Below are positions 1 to 6,140 of a stretch of 14,993 nucleotides of DNA, piece after piece. The DNA is from Candidatus Woesearchaeota archaeon. Its GTDB lineage: Archaea; Nanobdellota; Nanobdellia; Woesearchaeales; WJIZ01. A program made the translations under genes and the position numbers. How positions within the stretch are numbered: the stretch's first letter is position 1; each line of letters begins with the position of its first letter. The stretch covers positions 1-14,993 of the forward strand of contig JAGVXW010000031.1 in the NCBI GenBank assembly GCA_018303575.1, in the 5' to 3' direction. A model generated the notes under the pieces. It worked only from the letters and a program-made list of their open reading frames with translations, was not told the origin of the DNA and made no database searches.

Positions 1-838
1 CCTTGCTAGGCATAGGGATTGTCAGCTTTTCGACAAGGGGGATAGGCCTTACGTAGCCAAGAATTTCCTGTTCCCTCGCATCTCCATAAAGGGGGACAAC
101 CAGTGTCCCGTCGGACAGCTCCTTCCTTCCTGAGCCCAGATGGTCCCAGGGCCTTTGTCCTCCGCGCTTCTGTGGAAAATTCATAACCAGCTTCTTCCTT
201 GAACCGATTATTACCCCATGTGCGTCATATACCCTTGATTCCGCTTTTCTTGCATCTTCCATTCTGATATACCCCACTAGGCCGTTCTCACTAAAAATCC
301 CAGTATATGTATCCATTCCGATTCTAATGGACTTTGTTCCCATCGCGGTGATATCCATCGATGGCGGCCTTTGTCCCTCAAAATGGACTTGGTCTGCCTT
401 CCTGTCTTTGGAATTGGTCTTCACATAATGCCCGATCTCCTGCCCGGACTCATCAAAGACCCTCCGATCGAACACCTCTGCTGCGATCTTGGGATGAACA
501 GACATCTCGAAATCCGAGCCAACAGTGACGGGCTGCCAGTCCACATACCGCCCCATTTGGTACTCTTTCTCGAAGCTCCTCACAATCTTCTCAAGCTGGC
601 GGTGATCGATACTCCCTGGGAGCGGAGGGTCACTGAACTTCCGATTGTCAGGATTTTGAACTCTCACATCCTGATCCAGCACTATGATCTGGCCATCAAC
701 GAACCCGCCCGGCACCAGGAGCCGCCTTGCGACCTCAATCCCCGCACCATTCTTTATATTCATCTTGATTGTCAGGGACGCAAGCTCTAGTGCGCCTTCG
801 AGATTGTAGGTGCGATAGCAAACAATCGGATATCCCAT
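1..838 (-). CDS. Unrecognised protein, C-terminus beyond the left edge
   Basis: The minus strand is open from an ATG at 838 to the window edge, about 279 codons with no stop, and gives a well-behaved mixed alpha/beta protein. The start is supported by a TATA-like TTTAAA 27 bp upstream, as in the other genes here. An in-frame GTG lies further upstream (codon GTG at about 857-859), and a TGA at 881-883 closes the frame. The protein begins MGYPIVCYRTYNLEGALELA. Its middle and C-terminal parts contain several short strand-turn-strand units of the type VFDESGQEIGHYV, VYDAHGVIIGSRK and YGDAREQEILGYV, which faintly recall PRC-barrel or similar small beta-barrel repeats. No signal peptide or membrane helix is visible. 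It lies just downstream of elp3 but has its own promoter. I do not recognise the family. That it is coding is well supported; the function is unknown. Confidence 0.75.
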   Translation of the reverse strand, partial: MGYPIVCYRTYNLEGALELASLTIKMNIKNGAGIEVARRLLVPGGFVDGQIIVLDQDVRVQNPDNRKFSDPPLPGSIDHRQLEKIVRSFEKEYQMGRYVDWQPVTVGSDFEMSVHPKIAAEVFDRRVFDESGQEIGHYVKTNSKDRKADQVHFEGQRPPSMDITAMGTKSIRIGMDTYTGIFSENGLVGYIRMEDARKAESRVYDAHGVIIGSRKKLVMNFPQKRGGQRPWDHLGSGRKELSDGTLVVPLYGDAREQEILGYVRPIPLVEKLTIPMPSK

Positions 839-862
839 ACGAAGGAGGAGCCTCGCCACCTT

Positions 863-868
863 TTTAAA
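863..868 (-). promoter_or_regulatory. TATA box of the left-edge gene
   Basis: TTTAAA on the minus strand lies 27 bp upstream of the ATG at 838, in the short gap after the elp3 stop. The spacing suggests a leaderless mRNA. Confidence 0.45.
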
Positions 869-889
869 GTTTCTTCTCTGTCATCCCTT

Positions 890-2572
890 TCAAGAAGTTA
901 AACTTTTCACCATATACGGCCCTTCCCGTTCGTAGCCGAGCTTCCTGTAATACTCTCTCACTCCGACGCCGGAGATGACGACTGTCTTTTTCTTGCCCGC
1001 CGCCTTTGCAATCCCTTCCGCTCTCGCAACCAGCTCTTTTCCCACGCCGCGGTGCTGGATCGCGCCTTGCTTGCCTACTGGAGTGGCTTCCCCGTAGACA
1101 TGGACTTCGCGGATGATGGCGGAGTCGGGCATAATCTCCGGCCTCAGGCTTTGGTCGGGGAAGCGGAGCCGGCAGAAGCCGATGAGCTTGTCGTCCTGCT
1201 CTGCTGCGATGAAGAATTCTTTTCCGCCGGAAGCGTCATACTCCTGGACTTTTATTTCGTGCGATGCGACTTCCTTCAAGGACCTTCCCAGTTCCCGACA
1301 GCGGATGCACCTGCATACGATTCCCTTCTCCTTCTGCACTTCGGCGACAAGCTGCCTCAAGTTTGTCTTCTTCACTCCATCTTCCGTGAGGTTCGCAGGG
1401 ATGTCGCGCTGGACGCGCATGATGCGCACCCATTCCGGAACAAAGTGCTTCATCTCGGCTATGAGATCAGCGGCTTCCTCGGCGCGCAAGGGAATGAACT
1501 TTCCCGCCTTCCAGTCGTCATACAACTCCGTTCCTCTCATCACGAGGCAGGGATAGAGCTTCACCATGTCAGGCCTGAAATCGGGGTCCTCGAAAATCCG
1601 CCTCAAGCCCGCGAGATCCTGCTCCCTTGTCACGCCAGGCAGGCCCGGCATCATGTGATAGTTAATCTTGAAGCCGAGGTTCTTGAGGATTTTCGTCGTG
1701 TCGATCGTGTCCTGCACGGTCTGCTTTCTCTTGACTCTTTCCAGAACGTCGTCATACGTGGTTTGGACTCCGACTTCAACCCGAGTTGCGCCCCACGACA
1801 GCATCTCGTTCGCGTGCAGGAGCTGGGCATTGTCGGGCCTGGTTTCTATGGTGAGGCCGATGCACCTGATCGACGCGCGCTCGTTCTCTTCCTGCTCCTC
1901 CTGCAAGGTCCGCATATTTTTTTCCTTCAACTGGAATAATTTCTCATGGATACGTATCGTTCGCTGCGGATTGTTGATGTCCTTCGGAAGTTCGAAGAAT
2001 TCGATGAATTCCTCCCGCTTCAGTTCTCCATTCTCGAAGAATCTCTTGGAAAAGTCATTCATCGCCTTGTAAGCGAGCATGATGAACTCGTTCTTGTACC
2101 TCGGCGGAAACGCGGGAAAAGTTCCGCCCATGACAATCAAGTCCACTTTTTCCGGAGTGTGGCCGAGCACGAAATACTGCTCCAGCCGGTTCATGACCTG
2201 GAGATACGGATCGTAGAGATTCCTGATCGCTCTTCTTGTTGCCGGCTCCTTTCCTGTATACGCTTGCGGCACGTCGCCAAAGACAGAGCCGCGGCCTCCG
2301 GGGCAATAGGTGCAGGTTCCATGCGGGCACTTGCTCGGCTTGGCGAAGATCGCGATGGGCGCAACTCCCGAGATGGAGCGCTGCGGCTTGGTCAAAAGAA
2401 AAGGACGGAGAAACTGCACTTCCTCTTTTGGCGCGTTGATGAGGAGCTCGTAGTCTGTTGGAATTTCACGGAGGCCGTATTTCCTGCACAGCTCCAGCTT
2501 GGCCTTCGCAAGCTTCTCCTTCGACGGCCTCTGCTCCCTGATGATGCCGATAAGCTCCTGATAGTAGCCCAT
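890..2572 (-). CDS. elp3: Elp3, tRNA uridine-34 carboxymethyl-forming enzyme (radical SAM + GNAT)
   Basis: Elp3 uses a radical-SAM [4Fe-4S] centre and acetyl-CoA to modify the wobble uridine of tRNA (the cm5U pathway); archaeal Elp3 acts without the other Elongator subunits. The product is 560 residues, the normal family length. The radical-SAM cluster motif is CPHGTCTYCPGG (C-x4-C-x2-C; cysteines 82, 87 and 90 from this start). GGTFPAFP lies downstream, and the C-terminus is a GNAT acetyltransferase domain (HRGVGKELVARAEGIAK ... GVREYYRKLGYEREGPYMVK). The frame is open up to an ATG at 2608, adding 12 residues, but the TATA box at 2594-2602 sits inside that extension, exactly where it should be for a start at 2572. 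I therefore use the internal ATG (MGYYQELIGI). A cluster of three tiny genes lies immediately upstream on the same strand, so elp3 may also be read through from their promoter. Confidence 0.95.
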   Translation of the reverse strand: MGYYQELIGIIREQRPSKEKLAKAKLELCRKYGLREIPTDYELLINAPKEEVQFLRPFLLTKPQRSISGVAPIAIFAKPSKCPHGTCTYCPGGRGSVFGDVPQAYTGKEPATRRAIRNLYDPYLQVMNRLEQYFVLGHTPEKVDLIVMGGTFPAFPPRYKNEFIMLAYKAMNDFSKRFFENGELKREEFIEFFELPKDINNPQRTIRIHEKLFQLKEKNMRTLQEEQEENERASIRCIGLTIETRPDNAQLLHANEMLSWGATRVEVGVQTTYDDVLERVKRKQTVQDTIDTTKILKNLGFKINYHMMPGLPGVTREQDLAGLRRIFEDPDFRPDMVKLYPCLVMRGTELYDDWKAGKFIPLRAEEAADLIAEMKHFVPEWVRIMRVQRDIPANLTEDGVKKTNLRQLVAEVQKEKGIVCRCIRCRELGRSLKEVASHEIKVQEYDASGGKEFFIAAEQDDKLIGFCRLRFPDQSLRPEIMPDSAIIREVHVYGEATPVGKQGAIQHRGVGKELVARAEGIAKAAGKKKTVVISGVGVREYYRKLGYEREGPYMVKSLTS

Positions 2573-2593
2573 ACCCCCGGTAAGCCGCAAGCA

Positions 2594-2602
2594 TTTATAA
2601 AT
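2594..2602 (-). promoter_or_regulatory. TATA box of elp3, overlapping the upstream stop codon
   Basis: ATTTATAAA/TTTATAAAT is centred 26 bp upstream of the elp3 ATG at 2572. The TTATAA core also contains the last codon and stop (TTA TAA) of the preceding 56-residue gene. Confidence 0.7.
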
Positions 2603-2765
2603 CTTCAACTATGGTGATGAACTGCTTGTGCTCCTTCTCGGGCCTGCTGCTCAGGCGCTCTACCTCGTCCATGTAGGAAGGGTATCTCCCCACAGGATGC
2701 GGCAGGTTCCTGTTCAAGTCAAGCTCGATGATTTCCTCGTTTCTCCGCCCCAGTACGACTTCCAT
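2595..2765 (-). CDS. Small conserved-looking protein of unknown function (56 aa)
   Basis: A 56-codon frame starts at ATG 2765. It follows a strong ribosome-binding site GGAGGTGA (2769-2776), which overlaps the TGA stop of the upstream zinc-finger-like gene, so the two are translationally coupled. The product (MEVVLGRRNEEIIELDL... VGRYPSYMDEVERL...) is soluble and charged. It begins with a probable beta strand and ends in KQFITIVEDL, whose last codons overlap the elp3 TATA box. No domain is recognised. Evidence for coding is the near-perfect Shine-Dalgarno, the tight packing between two genes and sensible amino-acid composition. Its position directly before elp3 could mean a link to tRNA modification, but that is only inference. 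Confidence 0.65.
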   Translation of the reverse strand: MEVVLGRRNEEIIELDLNRNLPHPVGRYPSYMDEVERLSSRPEKEHKQFITIVEDL

Positions 2766-2768
2766 GCT

Positions 2769-3068
2769 TCACCTCCGTTTGATCTCCTTCAGTTCCTTGA
2801 GGAAATACTCAAGACAATCAAAGCCGCAGAAGCTCGCCTTCTTGCGGAAATCGTCAGGGCCGAAGACTAATGTGAGATTGTTGGTGCTGGACGGCTGAAG
2901 GTCAGCGTGGCAGTTGGAGCACTGCTCGAGATGCGTCTTTTCCTGCTCCCGGAGTTTTTCTCCTAAGAAGCGCTTGAGGTGGAAGCCGCCGCTTTCAAGA
3001 TCCTGTTTCATCTTCAGCAGCTCTTCGTATTCCAAAGCATCCATCACCTCTCTTAATCGGTATTTCAT
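2769..3068 (-). CDS. Small four-cysteine zinc-finger-like protein (99 aa)
   Basis: The start at 3068 is chosen over the longer in-frame ATG at 3095 because GAGGAG lies just upstream of it and because its ATG overlaps the TGA of the preceding gene (ATGA). The 99-residue product has a helical, charged N-terminal half (MKYRLREVMDALEYEELLKM...) and then two cysteine pairs, CSNC at 50-53 and CGFDC at 81-85, separated by about 27 residues containing predicted strands (NLTLVFG). The second pair is followed by a helix (LEYFLKELKEIKRR). This is the pattern of a treble-clef or zinc-ribbon fold binding one Zn ion, probably in nucleic-acid or protein contacts. I do not recognise a named family. It is the middle gene of a three-gene microcluster upstream of elp3. 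Confidence 0.75.
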   Translation of the reverse strand: MKYRLREVMDALEYEELLKMKQDLESGGFHLKRFLGEKLREQEKTHLEQCSNCHADLQPSSTNNLTLVFGPDDFRKKASFCGFDCLEYFLKELKEIKRR

Positions 3069-3235
3069 GGCCGCTCCTCGAACTTGACGAACCACTTGTT
3101 CGCGTCAGGCTCGAACGAGAAAACAACGTTGTACTTCTTGTCTTTCTCCAAGGCGAAGAGGAGCGGCCTCGGGATGGTGGTCTCAAAGCTGGAGCCCCTC
3201 CGGTACAATTTCCTCCTGAATTCGGTTCCTGGCAT
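3065..3235 (-). CDS. AbrB/SpoVT-like swapped-hairpin small protein (56 aa)
   Basis: A 56-codon frame runs from ATG 3235 to a TGA that overlaps the next gene's ATG by 4 nt. The product contains GSSFETTIPRPLLFALEKDK followed by KYNVVFSFE and KWFVKFEE. A Thr-Ile-Pro-(x)-Leu step before a short helix and a Lys-rich turn leading into beta strands is typical of the AbrB/SpoVT/MazE swapped-hairpin DNA-binding fold. Such proteins work as dimers and are often autoregulators or antitoxins. No toxin gene is evident beside it; the next gene encodes a zinc-finger-like protein. A TATA box (3263-3270) lies about 31 bp upstream of the ATG, so this is the first gene of the cluster. The fold call is a motif-level judgement; a role as regulator of the following genes is inference. 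Confidence 0.7.
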   Translation of the reverse strand: MPGTEFRRKLYRRGSSFETTIPRPLLFALEKDKKYNVVFSFEPDANKWFVKFEERP

Positions 3236-3262
3236 ACTTATCTTTCTCTTTATCTTTTTCCT

Positions 3263-3270
3263 TATTTATA
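3263..3270 (-). promoter_or_regulatory. TATA box of the AbrB-like / zinc-finger / small-protein cluster
   Basis: TATAAATA (minus strand) lies in an AT-rich divergent intergenic region, about 31 bp upstream of the ATG at 3235. Confidence 0.6.
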
Positions 3271-3335
3271 TGTTTTTTGGGTTAAAATATTGATTTACTT
3301 ATCTTTTGAGTAATTTCCTTAATTATTAAATTACT

Positions 3336-3347
3336 TATATTTAAAGG
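3336..3347 (+). promoter_or_regulatory. TATA box of the methyltransferase gene
   Basis: TATATTTAAAGG in the AT-rich divergent spacer is about 36 bp upstream of the GTG at 3378 and 54 bp upstream of the ATG at 3396. This implies a short leader for the GTG start. Confidence 0.5.
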
Positions 3348-3377
3348 TTTGGATTTTAGCAATGATTAAGAATCGAA

Positions 3378-4493
3378 GTGCATTCTCGTCCTTCCATGAA
3401 TCTTGCAGACCTGACGAAGCTCCCGCCTGAGCGGGTTTCTCGAATTCGGGCTGAATTAGAGACCTTGCCGGATTTTCCTTTTCAGGTTGCGCACATCAAC
3501 CTCCTGAACGACCGGGATCCCTCAGCGATTTATAGGAGAGACCAAGTTGCCATCACGATTGTTTCCGATCCACATTCCTATGCAGGCGCTGACCGGATTT
3601 TTCCGGTGAATCAGGACGAAAACACGGTTTTCGCCCAATACACGTATCGTGATTCCATGGCGCATCGGTATGAACGCGTTCTTGATCTTTGCACCGGCTC
3701 AGGAGTCATAGCCGTGGCGCTTTCGACGGCGGGGGCGCCTGAGGTTGTGGCCGTTGACCTCAATCCACGGTGCCATGACTTTGTCTCTAAAAATGCTGAA
3801 GTCAATGGAGTTCCTGTCAGCTTCCTTGTGAGCGATTTGTTCGCGAACGTTACAGGCACCTTCGACAAAATCACCATCAATCCGCCATTCATGCCAGCGC
3901 CAAACGGGGGTTTGCCCCTGCATGCTCAAGGCGGCGATCTCGGAATCGAGAACGTGGTCGAGCCTTTCTTCCGCCACTGTTGGGAATTCGTGAATCCCGG
4001 CGGCTGCGTCCAGGGCGTTTTTCAAAGCTTTGCGCGCGATGACCATGACACGATCTTGAACTTGCTTGAGCGATCCCTTCCCGTCGGATGGTCGTATGAT
4101 GTGAAGCATGTCTTTCCTGAAAAAGACGTGCCTATTGAACTCTATGCAAGCGCCTTCGTCGGGATGCCCGGCTATCAGAAATGGAGTGAGCGCCTTGAAC
4201 GCGAAGGGTTCCGCACGATGCGATTTTTCATGGTGACGGCGAGGAATGATGGATGGGCCGGATTACACGAAGAAAGGGTTTCGAGACCGAGGATCTATAA
4301 CCTCATCTATCCTCCTTCGACTGTCCAGGCCTTGGCAAGCCACCAGTATACAACGCACCTGCTCGAGAGGCCTGTTTCAGAAACAGAACACCCGTATGTT
4401 GGGCATCTGGTGAGGCTGGCCCGGTATCATCCCGCGATTTATTTGACGCTGGCGCATCTCCTTGCCTCTCCGACTGTAGGGCAAAAATCCTGA
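3378..4493 (+). CDS. Class I SAM-dependent methyltransferase with an NPPF motif
   Basis: The 371-residue product has a Rossmann-fold methyltransferase core. Motif I is VLDLCTGSGVIAVAL (residues 101-115), the acidic end of strand 2 is VVAVDLNP (123-130), and motif IV is INPPFMPAP (167-175). The N/D-PP-F/Y motif marks enzymes that methylate a planar amide or exocyclic amine, such as Gln (PrmC/HemK) or N6-adenine and guanine bases (RlmG/RsmC-like). A domain of about 100 residues precedes the core and one of about 150 residues follows, which suggests a self-contained enzyme rather than a minimal PrmC (archaeal PrmC is near 200 residues). The substrate cannot be told from sequence. The frame opens with GTG at 3378, seven codons before an ATG at 3396 that could also be the start; neither has a clear Shine-Dalgarno. 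It stands alone and converges on the TrmB-like regulator. Confidence 0.85.
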   Translation: MHSRPSMNLADLTKLPPERVSRIRAELETLPDFPFQVAHINLLNDRDPSAIYRRDQVAITIVSDPHSYAGADRIFPVNQDENTVFAQYTYRDSMAHRYERVLDLCTGSGVIAVALSTAGAPEVVAVDLNPRCHDFVSKNAEVNGVPVSFLVSDLFANVTGTFDKITINPPFMPAPNGGLPLHAQGGDLGIENVVEPFFRHCWEFVNPGGCVQGVFQSFARDDHDTILNLLERSLPVGWSYDVKHVFPEKDVPIELYASAFVGMPGYQKWSERLEREGFRTMRFFMVTARNDGWAGLHEERVSRPRIYNLIYPPSTVQALASHQYTTHLLERPVSETEHPYVGHLVRLARYHPAIYLTLAHLLASPTVGQKS

Positions 4494-4519
4494 ACAGCGG
4501 CTAAATGCGCTCTGCTGTT
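4493..4519. terminator. Possible bidirectional terminator hairpin between convergent genes
   Basis: A perfect 6-bp inverted repeat, AACAGC (4493-4498) and GCTGTT (4514-4519), spans the facing 3' ends of the methyltransferase and regulator genes and is followed by TTTT on the plus strand. It is short and may be chance. Confidence 0.3.
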
Positions 4520-5259
4520 TTCCAAATCGTTTCGAACAAATCTTTGTATCCTTGTGCCATCCCTTTGCTGCGTATCAGGACCGCGAATATGGGCTTCGTG
4601 GAATAGGAGATCTGGATGATTTTGTCATTATAGACGTAGATATCAACGGGCCCAAGAAAAGATCCGGAGACGATGAACCTTCCTGTCCCGTAATACTCTT
4701 GAAGATATTGCCTCTGCTTCTTTGTTTTCTGGTCCCAGAGGCAGCGCGACTTGATCCCGAACTGCTTTTTCTTCTTCTGGTAGACATGCCAATAGGGGCC
4801 GAGAATGTCTTTCAAGAGGCCCGAGGCGAAGGCGACGTAGGTTCCGCCGGGCCTGATCTCATTGAGCATGTTCTCAAGGAGCGTCCTGTACCCTTTTAAG
4901 CCCTGATAAATCGTCGCCTCCTGAGACTCCTGCTGCGGGTTTCCAATCAGAGAGGAAAGCTGGGGGATGAGCTTCTCAACATCCTGTTTCTCATCGTCTA
5001 TCCTTCGCTTCTTCTCCTCCATGTAGTCGAGAAGCCGCGCCGGGTCCGCGGCTTTGAAGTGCCTCCTATTTGTTTTTCTCACATAGCTCACCAGTCCTTT
5101 CTTCTGGAGCCGGCCAAGGCTTTCATAGACCTTTGAACTGTTTATGCCTGTCTTCCTGATGAGCGGGCCTGACGTTGATTCTCCTTCCTCCAGGAGCGCG
5201 AGATAGACCTTGATCTCGTTCCTTGTTAACCCCGCCTTCTCAAGAATCTCCATTTCCAT
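4501..5259 (-). CDS. TrmB-family transcriptional regulator
   Basis: The 252-residue product has the TrmB layout. An N-terminal winged helix-turn-helix (residues 5-70: LTRNEIKVYLALLEEGESTSG, INSSKVYESLGRLQKKGLVSYV) is followed by a charged coiled-coil (about 75-105, LLDYMEEKKRRIDDEKQDVEKL) that dimerises such proteins. The C-terminal effector part starts at EATIYQGLKGYRTLLENML and ends LFETIWKTAERI. The family includes archaeal sugar-responsive repressors and activators. The C-terminal domain here is short and of the general TrmB-like type, so the ligand is unknown. A TATA box 26 bp upstream of ATG 5259 supports a leaderless start; a second ATG two codons later is the only nearby alternative. 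It is divergent from ribA with a small palindrome between the two TATA boxes, so control of ribA and of itself is a reasonable but untested idea. Confidence 0.9.
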   Translation of the reverse strand: MEMEILEKAGLTRNEIKVYLALLEEGESTSGPLIRKTGINSSKVYESLGRLQKKGLVSYVRKTNRRHFKAADPARLLDYMEEKKRRIDDEKQDVEKLIPQLSSLIGNPQQESQEATIYQGLKGYRTLLENMLNEIRPGGTYVAFASGLLKDILGPYWHVYQKKKKQFGIKSRCLWDQKTKKQRQYLQEYYGTGRFIVSGSFLGPVDIYVYNDKIIQISYSTKPIFAVLIRSKGMAQGYKDLFETIWKTAERI

Positions 5260-5280
5260 ATTCGATGCTCATGCCCTCGC

Positions 5281-5289
5281 TTTTATTAA
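5281..5289 (-). promoter_or_regulatory. TATA box of the TrmB-like regulator gene
   Basis: TTAATAAAA on the minus strand is centred 26 bp upstream of the ATG at 5259. Confidence 0.6.
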
Positions 5290-5296
5290 TCTTTCC

Positions 5297-5307
5297 CCCT
5301 TTAAGGG
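5297..5307. promoter_or_regulatory. Candidate operator between divergent regulator and ribA
   Basis: CCCTT-T-AAGGG is a near-symmetrical site lying between the two divergent TATA boxes (5281-5289 and 5318-5324). The position suits an operator for the adjacent TrmB-like protein. Only one short site is visible, so this is a suggestion. Confidence 0.3.
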
Positions 5308-5317
5308 AGAGTGATTG

Positions 5318-5324
5318 TTTAAAA
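5318..5324 (+). promoter_or_regulatory. TATA box of ribA
   Basis: TTTAAAA is centred 27 bp upstream of the ATG at 5348. It lies inside the apparent TTG-initiated extension of the frame, which argues against that longer start. Confidence 0.6.
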
Positions 5325-5347
5325 GGCATTTTGCCTTCTTGACGCAA

Positions 5348-5938
5348 ATGGCCCTCAAAAGCATTGGCCCCATGAGGCTTCCTGCCCTTCTCAGGGACGG
5401 GAACGTCAAAACCTTCAATCTCTATACGTATACCTCTGAAACTGGCAGCCCGATTTCCGTGCTTGAATACGGAAAAATAAGGAATCCGCCTTTGCTGCGG
5501 ATCCACTCGGCCTGCTCCTTCGCCCATGTCTTCAATTCCCAACGATGCGACTGCAAATCCCAGTTGGACGAGGCCTTGCTGAGGATTGTTGAAGATGGGG
5601 GCGGCCTTTTCATCTATCTTTGGGGCCATGAAGGACGGGCAGTCGGGCTCCTGAATCACACCCGCGTCTATATGGAACAGGACAGGGGCAAGGATACGGT
5701 AAGCGCTTACGAATCCCTAGGCCTGCCTGTTGACTCGAGAGATTACTCTGAAGCTGTCGAAATACTCAAGAAGTATGGGATCACTTCCGCCAGGCTGCTG
5801 ACAAACAATCCTCGCAAGATCGAGCCCCTGGTTCGCGCAGGCATTGACGTGCGGAGAGAGCCGCTGATACCGATTCTGAATCCCTATAATGAATCCCAAG
5901 TGAGGGTGAAGAAGGAAAAGCTGGGTCATCTCCTTTGA
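5348..5938 (+). CDS. ribA: GTP cyclohydrolase II (RibA)
   Basis: RibA opens the imidazole ring of GTP to give the pyrimidine precursor of riboflavin, releasing formate and pyrophosphate. The 196-residue product matches the single-domain enzyme in length. The three zinc-binding cysteines are C56, C67 and C69 (HSACSFAHVFNSQRCDC), with the same spacing as in bacterial RibA. Further signatures are HEGRAVGLLNHTRVY (94-108), DTVSAYESLGLPVDSRDY (116-133) and RLLTNNPRKIEPLVRAGIDV (149-168). The product ends KKEKLGHLL, as many RibA proteins do. One oddity is that the segment usually reading R-G-H-E-G-R in actinobacterial-type enzymes has Trp in place of the first Arg (YLWGHEGR). A TTG start at 5315 would add 11 residues, but the TATA box lies there. 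No other riboflavin gene is in the window. Most archaea start riboflavin synthesis with a different enzyme (ArfA), so acquisition from bacteria is plausible. Confidence 0.9.
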   Translation: MALKSIGPMRLPALLRDGNVKTFNLYTYTSETGSPISVLEYGKIRNPPLLRIHSACSFAHVFNSQRCDCKSQLDEALLRIVEDGGGLFIYLWGHEGRAVGLLNHTRVYMEQDRGKDTVSAYESLGLPVDSRDYSEAVEILKKYGITSARLLTNNPRKIEPLVRAGIDVRREPLIPILNPYNESQVRVKKEKLGHLL

Positions 5939-5974
5939 ACGTATACTCAAAAAATAACTATACAAGAGTTGTTC

Positions 5975-6043
5975 TTTCGTAATAACGAAAACCGCACTTA
6001 TCTCCGAGCTAGCGTGTAGGGTTATTCCCTTGTGCGGTTTTCG
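5975..6043 (+). other. Structured intergenic element with competing hairpins (possible ncRNA, leader or terminator)
   Basis: A perfect 12-bp inverted repeat, CGAAAACCGCAC (5986-5997) and GTGCGGTTTTCG (6032-6043), encloses 34 nt that include a small AGGG-TTATT-CCCT hairpin (6018-6030). The left arm overlaps a second perfect hairpin, TTTCGT-AATA-ACGAAA (5975-5990), so the two folds exclude each other. The element lies in the roughly 200-bp gap between ribA and dtdA and no open frame explains it. Confidence 0.5.
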
Positions 6044-6060
6044 AGATTTGAGAAGTCATA

Positions 6061-6101
6061 AGCAAAAGACATTTTCTGTCTAATAATTTATGTCTTTTGC
6101 T
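6061..6101 (+). repeat. 12-bp perfect inverted repeat upstream of the dtdA promoter
   Basis: AGCAAAAGACAT (6061-6072) and ATGTCTTTTGCT (6090-6101) are perfect complements with a 17-nt loop. The loop holds another TGTCT (6077-6081) that can pair with the same AGACA. It sits just upstream of the dtdA TATA box (6113-6119), where it could be an operator, a terminator for an upstream transcript, or the end of a small degenerate element. Confidence 0.5.
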
Positions 6102-6112
6102 ATAGAAAAACA

Positions 6113-6119
6113 CTTAAAG
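6113..6119 (+). promoter_or_regulatory. TATA box of dtdA
   Basis: CTTAAAG is centred 25 bp upstream of the ATG at 6141. Confidence 0.5.
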
Positions 6120-6140
6120 CTCTCATGCAAAGTGGGCTTC

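Larger units (their letters stand above)
3236..3377. other. AT-rich divergent promoter region
   Basis: This is the most AT-rich spacer of the window. It separates the microcluster on minus from the methyltransferase on plus and holds both TATA boxes. No open frame or strong hairpin was seen in it. Confidence 0.6.

Noticed and set aside
371..790. Plus-strand open frame of 139 codons
   Set aside because: It lies opposite the partial minus gene at 1-838, which is open for 279 codons and has better composition and a TATA box.
1052..1939. Plus-strand open frame of 295 codons opposite elp3
   Set aside because: It is fully antisense to elp3, whose radical-SAM and GNAT motifs are certain; it has no promoter or known motif.
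2573..2608. Longer elp3 start at 2608
   Set aside because: The TATA box lies within this stretch, at the right distance for the ATG at 2572.
3065..3235. Toxin-antitoxin pair formed by the AbrB-like gene and its neighbour
   Set aside because: The neighbour has a four-cysteine zinc-finger look rather than any known toxin fold, so there is no positive support.
6090..6140. Longer dtdA start at 6090
   Set aside because: The 17 extra residues contain an inverted-repeat arm and the TATA box, and the family N-terminus begins at the ATG at 6141.
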